Part shown: positions 33,876 through 42,774 of the stretch, piece by piece
Layout: each line of letters opens with the position of its first letter
Numbering within the stretch: position 1 is the stretch's first letter
Source: Alphaproteobacteria bacterium
GTDB lineage: Bacteria; Pseudomonadota; Alphaproteobacteria; UBA828
DNA: 42,774 nt
Assembly (NCBI GenBank): GCA_022826345.1
Contig: JAJDVB010000021.1
Span: forward strand, 1 to 42,774
Direction: 5' to 3'
Notes under the pieces: generated by a model
The model's input: the letters and a program-made list of their open reading frames with translations, nothing else
Told to the model about the DNA's origin: nothing
Database searches by the model: none
Made by a program: the position numbers and the translations under genes

Positions 33876-35416
33876 CCGCAGGAGACGACCAGGAGGCCGA
33901 ACCGGAATTCGATTTCGCCCCGCCAGGGGCGAGCGCCATGCTCGAATCCATGCGCGGCATCGGATATTCGCCCGCCGCGGCCATCGCCGATCTCATTGAC
34001 AACAGCATCGCCGCGAGAGCGACTCGCGTTCGTGTCGACTTCCTCTGGCGCGGTTCCGGTTCGATCATCCGTATCTCCGACAACGGGCACGGAATGAACC
34101 GCGAAGCGCTCGTGGCCGCCATGCGCCCGGCCGGTCACCACATGCTCGAACCACGGGAACCGGAGGATCTCGGTCGTTTCGGACTGGGCCTCAAGACCGC
34201 GTCCTTGTCTCAGGGAAGCCTGCTCGTCGTCGCTTCCCGCACTGACGGCGGCGAAGTGGTCATCCGCAGGTGGGATCTGGCGCATGTAGCGAAATGCAAT
34301 GAATGGCAACTGCTGCGCGGCATGCCGGAGACGTTGACCGCAGACATGGATCTGCTCGACGGCAAGACGAGCGGCACGATCGTCATAATCGCACGACTTG
34401 ATAGAATGCTCGGGGACGAACCCGCTCACGATGCGACCGACCCTTCGCGCTTCTACGCCCTCGCTCGGACCGTCGAACGCCACCTCTCGATGACCTTTCA
34501 TCGCTATCTGGAGGGTCCCGAGCCGCGTCTGACGATTACCGTCAACGGCGACGACAAGGCCTCGCAGATAGCGGCATGGGATCCTTTCATGACCGAACAC
34601 TCCGCCACCGCACCGACCCCGGTCGAGTCCATCTCGCACAGCGGCGGCGCGATCGAGGTCCAAGGCTTCGTGCTGCCTCACCGCGACCGCTTGACCAGCG
34701 CCGAGATCCAGAACGCCGAAGGGCCGTTGGGCTGGCAGGCACATGAGGGGTTTTTTGTCTATCGCGGTCGTCGGCTGCTCGTCCCGGGTGGTTGGCTCGG
34801 GCTCGGGCCCGGTCGCGGCTGGGCCCAGAACGGCATACATCGTCTCGCTCGCATTCGCCTCGATCTTCCGACAAGTGGAGACCTGGACTGGAAGGTCGAC
34901 ATACGCAAATCGTCGGCCGTACCTCCGCCGTCGCTGCGCGGCCGTCTTCAATCCCTCGCGGAGGGCGTCAGACGAGACGCCCGCGAGATATTTGCGCAGC
35001 GTGCCGGCGCCGGAACCCGAAAGCAGCGGGAACAGCTTGTCCGCGCCTGGGTTCCAGTGCATACGAGCCGCGGTGTTTCATACAAGATCGACCGTTCGCA
35101 CCCGACAGTTATGCAAGGCCTCGATTCTGTCGGAGAAAAACGTCATCTGATCGAGAACCTGCTTGCCGTTGTCGAGGCCACCGTGCCGGTCCAGCGCATC
35201 TGGATCGATGTCAGCGAATCCGCCGACTCTACGGCCCCCGGGGCGGTACCGACGCTCTCGACCGGCGAATCCGCCGCGCTTTCGTCCCTCTATCGCCACA
35301 TGCGTATTGACCTGGAACTGGGTGCCGACCAAGCCCGCGCGCGTCTGATGGCGCTGGAACCCTTCTCCTCGTACCCGGAAGCCATTCAGCAGCTTCCCGA
35401 AACGGTTTCACCCTGA
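33872..35416 (+). CDS. MutL/MORC-like GHKL ATPase of a restriction-modification operon, 514 residues
   Basis: The N-terminal GHKL ATPase domain is clear: N box AIADLIDNSIAA (residues 37-48, with Asp40 where most GHKL enzymes have Glu), G1 box ISDNGHGM (68-75) and G2 box GRFGLGLKTAS (101-111). It belongs to the bacterial ATPases that gave rise to eukaryotic MORC proteins, described in operons with cytosine methylases, Vsr, Z1 helicases and DUF4420/AIPR proteins. It probably closes around DNA on ATP binding and recruits the helicase or nuclease. The TTG start overlaps the methylase stop (TTGA), with GGAGG just upstream. The C-terminal 300 residues carry no known domain. Confidence 0.85.
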   Translation: MTAGDDQEAEPEFDFAPPGASAMLESMRGIGYSPAAAIADLIDNSIAARATRVRVDFLWRGSGSIIRISDNGHGMNREALVAAMRPAGHHMLEPREPEDLGRFGLGLKTASLSQGSLLVVASRTDGGEVVIRRWDLAHVAKCNEWQLLRGMPETLTADMDLLDGKTSGTIVIIARLDRMLGDEPAHDATDPSRFYALARTVERHLSMTFHRYLEGPEPRLTITVNGDDKASQIAAWDPFMTEHSATAPTPVESISHSGGAIEVQGFVLPHRDRLTSAEIQNAEGPLGWQAHEGFFVYRGRRLLVPGGWLGLGPGRGWAQNGIHRLARIRLDLPTSGDLDWKVDIRKSSAVPPPSLRGRLQSLAEGVRRDAREIFAQRAGAGTRKQREQLVRAWVPVHTSRGVSYKIDRSHPTVMQGLDSVGEKRHLIENLLAVVEATVPVQRIWIDVSESADSTAPGAVPTLSTGESAALSSLYRHMRIDLELGADQARARLMALEPFSSYPEAIQQLPETVSP

Positions 35417-35417
35417 C

Positions 35418-38312
35418 ATGGCGATCAATCCGGACTTCCAGCGCGAACTGGTCCAGATGGCCCAACTCAGGCTGTCGCAGCGTGCAGCGGACACACCTCT
35501 TCTGCGCGACGAAATCGGTGACACGCTCGACCGTCTGCTTGATGCTTTCCCCGAATGGCGGAGTACCACATCGCGCGATGATGCAATCGCGCAGCTGGGA
35601 ACGATATTCAGCACATTCGTCGGAGACGAATCGATCCTGCGCGCCGCGGACGATCATGTTCCGTGGGTCAATCGGCGACGCGATGAAATTCAGTGGAAAT
35701 TCTGGGAACGTTATCGCAGCTTCCTCATCCGCGAAGAGCTTCCCCAACAGGCGATCAATTCGCTCGACCGCATAACCGACCGGACTCTCGACCTCCTCGG
35801 CGATCCGGCGGCGGACCATCCGTTTGATCGCCGCGGAATGGTGGTCGGCGACGTTCAGGCCGGCAAGACCGGCAACTACACCGGTTTGATCTGCAAGGCC
35901 ACCGACGCCGGCTACAAGGTCGTCATCGTCCTTACCGGGCTCAACAACAATCTGCGAAGTCAGACCCAGATCCGTCTGGACGAGGGTTTCATTGGCAAGA
36001 TCAGCGTACCGATCGGGGAGGAAGGATCGCGCCTTGTCGGCACCGGGCGGATCGACCCGTCGGCCGTCGTCGACTGGGCAACCAATCGGACCGAGAAGGG
36101 TGACTTCAACTGGAGAACAATGTCGCAGTTCGGGGTTCATCCGGGCGGTCGTCCGCTGCTGCTGGTCGTCAAGAAGAATGTCAGCGTTCTGAAAGGCGTA
36201 CTCGAGTGGATCCGCCTCACGGCCAATACGCAAAAGGACGACCGCCCCCATTTCACCCGCATGCCCTTGCTCGTCATTGACGACGAGGCCGACAACGCTT
36301 CCGTCGACACACGCCGGCAGACATTCATCGATGGCGCGGCAGATGCCGACCACCAGCCGACCGCAATCAATTCCCGGATCCGGCGGATTCTCGGCAGCTT
36401 CGATCAGGTTGCCTATGTCGGGTATACCGCCACGCCGTTCGCCAACATCTTCATCCATCCCGATGCAGAGACCGGGAACCATTTTCAGGACCTCTTTCCG
36501 CGCGACTTCATCGTCAATATGCCGACACCTGAAAACTATGTCGGTGCGTCCCGCATCTTCGGACACTTGGGGGAAGACGACGAGGGAGCAGACGAATCGA
36601 CCCTGGGTCTCGCCGATCTGATAGTCCCGGTCGACGACCATGCGGAAAGTCTGTCACGACGGGAAACCCGAGGCTGGATGCCGCCGGTACACAGGGTGTC
36701 TCACATTCCCGTGGTAGAAGGGTCCGGCGTCATTCCCGATTCACTGCTCACGGCAATTCGCTGCTTTGCCCTGGTCGTCGCTTCACGGCGGGAACGAGGT
36801 TTGGGCAACCAGCACAACAGCATGCTGGTCCACGTCACCCGTTTTCAAGCGGTCCAGCACCAAGTCGTGGCGCAGATCCAGGAGGCGATGGATACTCTCG
36901 CCAACGCCGTTCGCTATGGCGCGACGGACGACCTGGCTCCATTCAGGACTCTCTGGGAGCATGAATTTGAGCCGGTGACCAAGGCCTTCAAACTGCCGGA
37001 TTGCCCGCCCGTTGCCTGGGCCGATCTGCAAGGCGCCCTGCGCGCCACAATCAGTTCGATAGCCGTCCGCGAGGTCAACGGCAGCTCCGCCGACGTGCTC
37101 GACTACGACCTCAACAAGGATCAGGGACTGAACGTTATTGCCGTGGGCGGCGACAAGCTGGCACGAGGACTCACGCTCGAAGGACTGTCGATCACATACT
37201 TTCTGCGCGGATCAACCATGTACGACACGCTCATGCAGATGGGGCGCTGGTTCGGCTACCGCCGCGGGTATCTTGACCTCTGCCGACTTTTCACTACGCA
37301 GGACCATGTCGACTGGTACGGCCACATCGCCCAAGCGAGCGACGAACTGCGCCGCGAGTTCGACCGTATGGAGGCTATCGGCGCAGATCCAATTCAGTTC
37401 GGATTGCGCGTACGGAGTCATCCGAGCCTTACCGTCACCTCACGCGCAAAGATGCGGCATGGCACCGAATTGCGGGTGTCATTCGCCGGAGACGTGTCGG
37501 AAACGACCGTGTTTTCTACGGACCAGCGTATCCTGGAGCAGAATCGATTCGCCGTAGAGGACTTCCTCGGCCGGCTTGCCGCTGAGGGCATCAAGCACGT
37601 TCCCGATCCGCGCCAGGACAGGACCGGCGGGCGGGCGCATCGCTGGCAAGGTTCACACAAGTGGGTCGGCGTTCCCCCTGAGCACATTCTCTCCTTCCTC
37701 GGCCTGTTCTCAACACATGAAGATGCGGCACGGGCCAACGCTTCTGTCCTCGAGAAATACATCCGCCAGCAGGTCCAGCACGGAGAGCTGACCGACTGGA
37801 CCGTCCTGATGGTCGGCGGAGACGGTGCGGATCGCGCGACGTTCGGGTCCAGGTCCGTGAAGTCAGTCGTTCGCCAGCCCAAAGGAGGTTACGGCGATCC
37901 TGCGAACCCGCGCGTTATCCAGCCTGGCGAACGGTTCGTGATACGGCGCCTCCTCAACCCGCGCGATGAAGCCGTCGATCTGGGTCGCGACACCTATGAC
38001 GCCGCAATGGCCGCGACCCGGGCCAATCCACCCAAGCGAAGACGCAGCACCGACCAGCCGCCACGCTCACCTTCGGGCGTGTATCTGCGAAAGCAGCGGC
38101 CCGCGAGCCACGGCCTGCTACTTCTCTATCCGCTTGCCCGCAGACAGATCATCCCGCACGAGGACCGGGCGACCGATCATGTGTTTTTGCCGGTCCAACC
38201 CGCTCCTGTCGGTCTCGGCATCAGTTTCCCTGATACCGACAACGCGGAGTCCGTCAGCTATGTCGTCAACAGTATTTACAGCGACACTGACGACGATGAC
38301 GGAGATGCATGA
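35418..38312 (+). CDS. Z1-domain superfamily 2 helicase, 964 residues
   Basis: Helicase motifs are in order: Walker A GDVQAGKT at residues 144-151, the DEAD-like IDDEAD at 287-292, motif III VGYTATPF at 334-341 and motif VI QMGRWFGYR further on. The Z1 domain surrounds the C-terminal helicase half. The family occurs almost only beside GHKL ATPases, DUF4420 and AIPR proteins in defence operons and is thought to translocate on DNA to bring the nuclease to unmodified sites. The start lies one base after the previous stop. It is the largest protein of the operon and complete. Confidence 0.9.
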   Translation: MAINPDFQRELVQMAQLRLSQRAADTPLLRDEIGDTLDRLLDAFPEWRSTTSRDDAIAQLGTIFSTFVGDESILRAADDHVPWVNRRRDEIQWKFWERYRSFLIREELPQQAINSLDRITDRTLDLLGDPAADHPFDRRGMVVGDVQAGKTGNYTGLICKATDAGYKVVIVLTGLNNNLRSQTQIRLDEGFIGKISVPIGEEGSRLVGTGRIDPSAVVDWATNRTEKGDFNWRTMSQFGVHPGGRPLLLVVKKNVSVLKGVLEWIRLTANTQKDDRPHFTRMPLLVIDDEADNASVDTRRQTFIDGAADADHQPTAINSRIRRILGSFDQVAYVGYTATPFANIFIHPDAETGNHFQDLFPRDFIVNMPTPENYVGASRIFGHLGEDDEGADESTLGLADLIVPVDDHAESLSRRETRGWMPPVHRVSHIPVVEGSGVIPDSLLTAIRCFALVVASRRERGLGNQHNSMLVHVTRFQAVQHQVVAQIQEAMDTLANAVRYGATDDLAPFRTLWEHEFEPVTKAFKLPDCPPVAWADLQGALRATISSIAVREVNGSSADVLDYDLNKDQGLNVIAVGGDKLARGLTLEGLSITYFLRGSTMYDTLMQMGRWFGYRRGYLDLCRLFTTQDHVDWYGHIAQASDELRREFDRMEAIGADPIQFGLRVRSHPSLTVTSRAKMRHGTELRVSFAGDVSETTVFSTDQRILEQNRFAVEDFLGRLAAEGIKHVPDPRQDRTGGRAHRWQGSHKWVGVPPEHILSFLGLFSTHEDAARANASVLEKYIRQQVQHGELTDWTVLMVGGDGADRATFGSRSVKSVVRQPKGGYGDPANPRVIQPGERFVIRRLLNPRDEAVDLGRDTYDAAMAATRANPPKRRRSTDQPPRSPSGVYLRKQRPASHGLLLLYPLARRQIIPHEDRATDHVFLPVQPAPVGLGISFPDTDNAESVSYVVNSIYSDTDDDDGDA

Positions 38313-39310
38313 GCGGGATTGACGAGACCTGGGATGCGCTTCGCGCCGAGAATCGCCGCGAAACGGGCTGGCACCTGCGCCGGATGCACCCGGCCGCGCT
38401 GTGCGAGATTTTCGCCGGCATCCATCAACCGGACTCCACACCCGGACTGATCATCGAGGTCGACGCGGACTCTGTCCCTCCCGACCTTCGCTTGCCGAAA
38501 TCGGCCGGGTTCAGCCTGGAAACAATCTTGCGCGGCCACGCCCACCACGGTCGAGTGCGTGTCACGCTGTCTCTGGCACAGTCCGCATATGCTGCCGTCT
38601 TCGCGGTTCTTGCAGATGATGCCGCCGCCTGCGCCGCGGCCGAGCCCGATGAACGCTCGGCGCTTTCCTGCTTCGTCGACCGTCTGCATGTCTGGCAGGA
38701 CTTCATGGCCCGACACGGCCCCGACGGGTTGTCCGAGAGCGCAGCGATCGGGCTTATGGGCGAGCTGTATATCCTAAGAGATTGTGTCGCGCCGGTCGTG
38801 GGATCGGAACACGCTGTGGCCGCTTGGTCGGGCCCCAGAGGAGAGCCGAACGACTTCGCCCTTCCGGGAGGATTCTTGGAGGTGAAGGCGACCGCACGGC
38901 AGGCGCCCCGGGCGATCACGGTTTCCGGCGCCGATCAGCTTGACAATTCACGCGGGCGGATCCTTCTCGCTCACCTTCGCTTCCGCGTCTCTCCCGACGG
39001 CACGACGCTCCCAGAACTGGTTGAGACCGTTCGAACGCGGCTGTCCGAGGAAGCGCCATCCAGCCTGTCCGTGTTTACAGCGCATCTCCTGTCCGCAGGC
39101 TATGTCGACGTGCACGCCGTGAACTACATCGCACGACTGACGCTCGACGCGGTCGAATTCTACGAGATCAAGTCCGGATTCCCTTGCATCAGCAGGGCTG
39201 ACCTTCGCCCGGGCGTTCTCGACTGTACCTATCGCATCGACTTGGATGCCTGTACACCCTGGGCGGTGTCCGAGGATGCCTTTTCCTCACTCATGATGGC
39301 TGGTTGCTGA
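38309..39310 (+). CDS. DUF4420 PD-(D/E)XK nuclease, 333 residues
   Basis: The catalytic core reads GLMGELYIL with Glu152, PNDFALPG with Asp182, and EVKAT with Glu191 and Lys193, the PD-(D/E)XK pattern of the DUF4420 family. This is the best candidate for the cutting enzyme of the operon. The start overlaps the helicase stop by four bases (ATGA) and the stop overlaps the AIPR start (TGATG), so the products are made in fixed proportion. No membrane or DNA-binding domain is added, so target choice probably comes from the ATPase, helicase or AIPR protein. Confidence 0.85.
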   Translation: MSGIDETWDALRAENRRETGWHLRRMHPAALCEIFAGIHQPDSTPGLIIEVDADSVPPDLRLPKSAGFSLETILRGHAHHGRVRVTLSLAQSAYAAVFAVLADDAAACAAAEPDERSALSCFVDRLHVWQDFMARHGPDGLSESAAIGLMGELYILRDCVAPVVGSEHAVAAWSGPRGEPNDFALPGGFLEVKATARQAPRAITVSGADQLDNSRGRILLAHLRFRVSPDGTTLPELVETVRTRLSEEAPSSLSVFTAHLLSAGYVDVHAVNYIARLTLDAVEFYEIKSGFPCISRADLRPGVLDCTYRIDLDACTPWAVSEDAFSSLMMAGC

Positions 39311-41376
39311 TGGCGGATGATCGGCAACTCGAACAGTTCGCCGCCGAACTTCGAACCGAGATTTCCGACCGCGCGCTGGGCGACTTGGACGCCGGCGAGT
39401 TTACGGAGAACGCTTTCGTCGACGTCGTGTCTGAACACCTTGCCGAAATCGGCGTCATCGAGAATCCCGTGACGTGTCATTTTCCAGGCCGGATCGGCAA
39501 GGGCATCATCAAGGTCAGCGGCTACGGCGTTCCCGACGACGGCGAACGCATCGACATTCTTGTCGCAGTATTCAACGGGTCAGACACCCCTGCCACGATT
39601 TCGTCGGCGGAGATGACCCGGGTCGCCGGACAGGGAGCGCGGTCGCTTCTCGCCGCGAGCCGCAACCATCACCTGCAGCTGGAAGTGGCGGACGACCGTT
39701 TCGCCATGATGCAACGTATCTCGGAACTGCTCGCCGCCGGAACCCGTCAGGCACAGGTCATCCTCGTGACCGACGGCCTTTCAGCCGCGCGTGATCTCCC
39801 GGCTACGACGGTCGCCGACGTGGCGGTGACGTTTCAGATCTACGACATCCGTCGGCTTATGCGAACGATGCGCACGGGCCAGACGCGCGAGACCATCGAC
39901 ATCGACTTGGCCGCGATGAAGCTTGCTCCCATACCTTGCGTCGAAATGCCGAACGACAGTGAACCCTACGACACCTACCTCGCCGTATTCTCCGGCGACA
40001 CGCTGTACGAACTCTATGAAGCGTACGGACCACGCATTCTCGAATACAACGTGCGGGCATTCCTTCAGACAAGAGGCAAGGTCAACCGCGGCATTCGCGA
40101 AACCATTCGAGACCACCCGGGCCATTTTATGGCCTACAACAACGGCATCTCGGTCACCGCTGACGAAGTCCGCACCTCGACGTCGAACGGCGGCACCACA
40201 ATCACCGGTTTCAGGGGTCTTCAGATTGTCAACGGCGGGCAGACAACAGCCTCGATTCATCGCGCCCGAAAACGCGACAGATTCGACCTTTCGCGCGTTC
40301 ACGTTCCAGCGAAGGTCACCAGGCTGCCGCCTGAGAACGTCGAAACGATGGTGCCCCGGATCTCCCGGTACGCCAACACCCAGAATGTAATCCAGGAAGC
40401 GGACTTCTCCTCGAATGAACCGTTCCACATCGCCATCGAGCGGCTTTCCAAGCAAACCTGGGCTCCCGGGGAACGGACACGCTGGTTCTATGAACGGTCC
40501 CGCGGCCAGTATCAGACCGCCATGAACATCGAGGGTTCGACACCGGCCAAGCTCAGCGCGTTCCGTGAGCGCACCCCACCCTCACAGAAGTTATCGAAGA
40601 CCGATCTCGCCAGGTTCCAGAACAGCTGGAACCGGTTGCCGCACGTCGTCAGCGGCGGACTCCAGAAAAACTTCATCGCCTTCATGCGAAAGCTGCGCGA
40701 GACCCGCGGCGCGCGCTGGGAACCCGACCATGACTACTACCGAGACGCGATAGCGCAGGCGATACTGTTTCGCACCGTGCAACGCATTGTACGAAGCGAG
40801 GACTTCCCGGCCTACCGCATCAACATCGCGACCTATCTTATTTCCTATCTCTCTCATCGCACGGGCGGACGCCTCCGTCTCGATCTCATCTGGGAACGGC
40901 AGTCGATCGGTTGCGCCCTGGAGGCGTTGCTCAGAACTTGGTCGCACGACATCGATCAACGGATTCAGACGAGTGCGGCGGGCAAGAACGTTACCGAATG
41001 GTGCAAGAAGGAGGCCTGCTGGTCGGCAGTCCGGCAGCTCGACCTGCCGATCGATGGACCCCTCCCCGAGGAATGGGACGGCCTCGACGGGACGGCTTCA
41101 GGTGAAGACACTTCCGAGCCGCAGGACAACCATGCGTCAGTCGCCGCATGCATGCGACTGTCCGCCGAACAATGGTTTGCCGTTCACCTGTGGGGCATCC
41201 GCACGGGCCATCTTGCCAAATGGCAGAGCGGCATTGCTCACACGCTCAGCAGCTATGCCGGCAACGGCTGGGAACGAGCGCCGTCGCAAAAGCAGGCCAT
41301 ACACGGCATGCGCATACTGGAGATAGCGGCCGCACACGGATTTGACCCTGGCTCGAGCGAACCGCCCGAAAATTGA
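39310..41376 (+). CDS. AIPR-family abortive-infection protein, 688 residues
   Basis: The AIPR signature appears in FMAYNNGISV and LQIVNGGQTTASI (about residues 275-320), followed by a long helical C-terminal part. AIPR proteins are named for abortive infection phage resistance and accompany DUF4420 and Z1 proteins; the molecular activity is not known to me. I use ATG 39310, which overlaps the preceding stop. It is the last gene of the operon and ends eight bases from the convergent gene, without visible terminator between them. Confidence 0.85.
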   Translation: MADDRQLEQFAAELRTEISDRALGDLDAGEFTENAFVDVVSEHLAEIGVIENPVTCHFPGRIGKGIIKVSGYGVPDDGERIDILVAVFNGSDTPATISSAEMTRVAGQGARSLLAASRNHHLQLEVADDRFAMMQRISELLAAGTRQAQVILVTDGLSAARDLPATTVADVAVTFQIYDIRRLMRTMRTGQTRETIDIDLAAMKLAPIPCVEMPNDSEPYDTYLAVFSGDTLYELYEAYGPRILEYNVRAFLQTRGKVNRGIRETIRDHPGHFMAYNNGISVTADEVRTSTSNGGTTITGFRGLQIVNGGQTTASIHRARKRDRFDLSRVHVPAKVTRLPPENVETMVPRISRYANTQNVIQEADFSSNEPFHIAIERLSKQTWAPGERTRWFYERSRGQYQTAMNIEGSTPAKLSAFRERTPPSQKLSKTDLARFQNSWNRLPHVVSGGLQKNFIAFMRKLRETRGARWEPDHDYYRDAIAQAILFRTVQRIVRSEDFPAYRINIATYLISYLSHRTGGRLRLDLIWERQSIGCALEALLRTWSHDIDQRIQTSAAGKNVTEWCKKEACWSAVRQLDLPIDGPLPEEWDGLDGTASGEDTSEPQDNHASVAACMRLSAEQWFAVHLWGIRTGHLAKWQSGIAHTLSSYAGNGWERAPSQKQAIHGMRILEIAAAHGFDPGSSEPPEN

Positions 41377-41384
41377 GCAGACGC

Positions 41385-42614
41385 TTAGTTGAGCGTCGCG
41401 TTCAACTGCTGCAGCCGCTTCAGAACGGTGATGTCACCCGCGTCCCTCGGAAGCCCGTACCATCCCAGAATCATTTCGTTCAGCTGGTCCATGGCCCGCC
41501 CGTTCGTACCCAGTTCATGCGCGGCTCTCCAGCCCCTTGAGGGGAGGCGCGCCAGCTGGCGGTCAATTTGCCGGTCGATTTCATTAGAAAGTGCCTTCAG
41601 GCGGCCCGTTGCCCTGTCTGCAACCAGCGCGGCGAGGCTGCCCTCCTGACCGACGATCCGGAACGGTTCGACGATCGGGAATCCGCCGAATGTGCCGGTT
41701 ACCGAAAAGCGAGCCATCCAGCTGCTGGCGCTCGGCAGCGTCGCGCCCGCCCATATCCTGAACACCCTCGACCGGAAGAGCGAGGGCACCGACTCGTCAC
41801 CGTCGACGACGAAGAGATCCTCGACCGGCACCTCGCTCCCATTCAGTTCCACGACGATGACCGGGATCGCACCATCCACCAGGGCGTATCGTCGAAACCC
41901 GTTGGAAGGTGTCGTCCAGCAACTCCTCAAATCGGCCCCGCGCTTCAGAGGCCTGGGATCCAGCCAAGCTCCTTTCTCACGCTGCAGCAGTTCCGCGAGC
42001 TCTCGGGCCGCAGGATCGTCCTTTCTCAGCAGATACTCGCGCATTACCAAGTAATTGCCGTCTAGCTCGCCGTGGGGCCGAGTCGCAGACCGCATCGGGC
42101 GCGCCGCTTCACGTGCCCGGCGCCTCTCACCGATAGGCAGCGAACTCAGCCATTCTTGAAGCAAGTCGTCGCTGATTCGGAATACGTCCCGCTGATCGAC
42201 GCCTCGGGTCGCAAGCCGGCGGTTGATTTCGCTCGAACGAATCGTCCCGATGTCGATCTCGTCCGGAAGCACCTCGTATCGACCGGAATCGTCCGAAAAA
42301 CGCCTGATCGATACCGCATCCGTGTACCGTGCCACCCTCCATCCGACGTTATCGGCTTCAGCCACTACATCGACCGTCGGCGCCTCGCCGACAACCGCCA
42401 GATTGGTCTCTTTCGACCCACCACCACGGATTCGAAATCCTTGGCAGTGACGCGGAAACGCAAGCCCTTGAACAAGTCTGTTAGGCAGCGAGGGCTCTTC
42501 AACCACCCGCCAGTTCGTCGCTGGCGACCCACGCTGGCGTCCGTCCAGCACATGCGCCACGACCGCGCCCGCAAATTCTGCGAACCGGTGCGCATTCCGA
42601 CGACCCTCAGCCAT
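41385..42614 (-). CDS. Uncharacterised protein, 409 residues, possibly with a TaqI-C-like tail
   Basis: I use ATG 42614, with GGAAGGGCAGG upstream; ATG 42629 is an alternative. The last third reads FSVTGTFGGFPIVEPFR, then LKALSNEIDRQIDRQLA and LNEMILGWYGLP, which recalls the C-terminal end of type IIG/TaqI-like specificity domains (helix, EID..., YGL). The N-terminal two thirds are unfamiliar. It could be a target-recognition or accessory subunit of the restriction operon, or an independent gene. It faces the AIPR gene tail to tail, with its own promoter candidate. The similarity is weak and not confirmed by a search. Confidence 0.55.
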   Translation of the reverse strand: MAEGRRNAHRFAEFAGAVVAHVLDGRQRGSPATNWRVVEEPSLPNRLVQGLAFPRHCQGFRIRGGGSKETNLAVVGEAPTVDVVAEADNVGWRVARYTDAVSIRRFSDDSGRYEVLPDEIDIGTIRSSEINRRLATRGVDQRDVFRISDDLLQEWLSSLPIGERRRAREAARPMRSATRPHGELDGNYLVMREYLLRKDDPAARELAELLQREKGAWLDPRPLKRGADLRSCWTTPSNGFRRYALVDGAIPVIVVELNGSEVPVEDLFVVDGDESVPSLFRSRVFRIWAGATLPSASSWMARFSVTGTFGGFPIVEPFRIVGQEGSLAALVADRATGRLKALSNEIDRQIDRQLARLPSRGWRAAHELGTNGRAMDQLNEMILGWYGLPRDAGDITVLKRLQQLNATLN

Positions 42615-42668
42615 GACCTGCCCTTCCATGCCACTAATACCAAACGCGCTCCAAATTGACTCATTATC

Positions 42669-42697
42669 TCAATATGTTGTGGTGATGGACGGGACAA
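42669..42697 (-). promoter_or_regulatory. Promoter candidate for the convergent 409-residue gene
   Basis: On the minus strand TTGTCC (42692-42697) and TATTGA (42669-42674) are separated by the ideal 17 bases, in an AT-rich patch about 55 bases upstream of the start codon. A ten-base direct repeat-like pair, TGTGGTGATG and TGTGGTGATC, lies nearby, which may be an operator shared with the divergent gene at the right edge. Confidence 0.45.
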
Positions 42698-42736
42698 CCT
42701 CCATAGACTGTGGTGATCGAGTCTCACCGTCGGAGG

Positions 42737-42774
42737 ATGATGATGAGTGCGGCAACGCCGATAATCTGGCCGGA
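42737..42774 (+). CDS. Start of a gene cut by the window end
   Basis: Three ATG codons in a row (42737, 42740, 42743) stand behind a GGAGG ribosome site, and the frame runs open to the end as MMMSAATPIIWP. Too little is present to name a family. The gene is divergent from the 409-residue gene. Confidence 0.45.
   Translation, partial: MMMSAATPIIWP

Noticed and set aside
1..42774. tRNA genes and a replication origin
   Set aside because: No cloverleaf-like segment with the TTCGANTC box in the right setting and no iterons, DnaA boxes or rep gene were noticed by eye.

Overview
The window is a piece of GC-rich alphaproteobacterial accessory DNA, probably a plasmid or integrative element with a defence island at one end. 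It has no rRNA, tRNA, replication initiator or CRISPR array that I can see. The codon use and gene types (ParB without ParA, a RadC-like JAB protein, a strawberry-notch helicase-methylase, an IHF/HU protein, MoxR/VWA genes, SWIM-SNF2 helicase) resemble the large conserved blocks carried by plasmids and ICEs of Rhizobiales, Rhodospirillales and sphingomonads. The assignment to Alphaproteobacteria is an inference from style, not from a marker gene.

Left part (1-2900): a broken edge. A SLOG-domain gene is followed by a macro-domain gene that stops after 30 codons and then by a terminator-like hairpin. Two small coupled hypothetical genes point the other way, next to a remnant of a tyrosine integrase that has lost its N-terminal half and its catalytic tyrosine.

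Backbone (2600-26850): mostly minus-strand operons. These are a 1505-residue adenine-methylase/strawberry-notch helicase fusion; an AbiE-type toxin-antitoxin pair with a recognisable promoter and operator-like repeats; a chain radC - 114 aa - DUF6573 - hypothetical - GHKL ATPase - long ParB; a three-gene chain with a PP-loop (PAPS reductase-like) protein and two DUF6197-like proteins; an IHF/HU gene and a small gene on the plus strand; a MoxR ATPase - DUF3150-like - VWA trio; and a plus-strand SWIM-SNF2 helicase.

Junction and defence island (about 27150-42774): directly after the SNF2 gene lies a frameshifted N-terminal remnant of a recD2-type helicase, which ends abruptly where visibly AT-richer DNA begins. 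The island then holds a Cas2-like small protein, an AAA ATPase plus DUF4435/TOPRIM pair of the PARIS (AriA/AriB) type, a sugar dehydrogenase pseudogene with one nonsense and one frameshift lesion, and a tightly coupled six-gene operon: Vsr nicking endonuclease, C5-cytosine methyltransferase, MutL/MORC-like GHKL ATPase, Z1-domain helicase, DUF4420 PD-(D/E)XK nuclease and AIPR protein. A convergent 409-residue protein of uncertain role closes the island, and a further gene begins at the right edge.

Working model: the six-gene operon is a restriction-modification-like system in which the methylase marks self DNA, Vsr repairs the T:G mismatches that 5-methylcytosine deamination creates, and the ATPase, helicase and nuclease act on unmarked DNA. 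The PARIS pair could guard it against phage anti-restriction proteins. This architecture is known computationally; how it works is, to my knowledge, not established.
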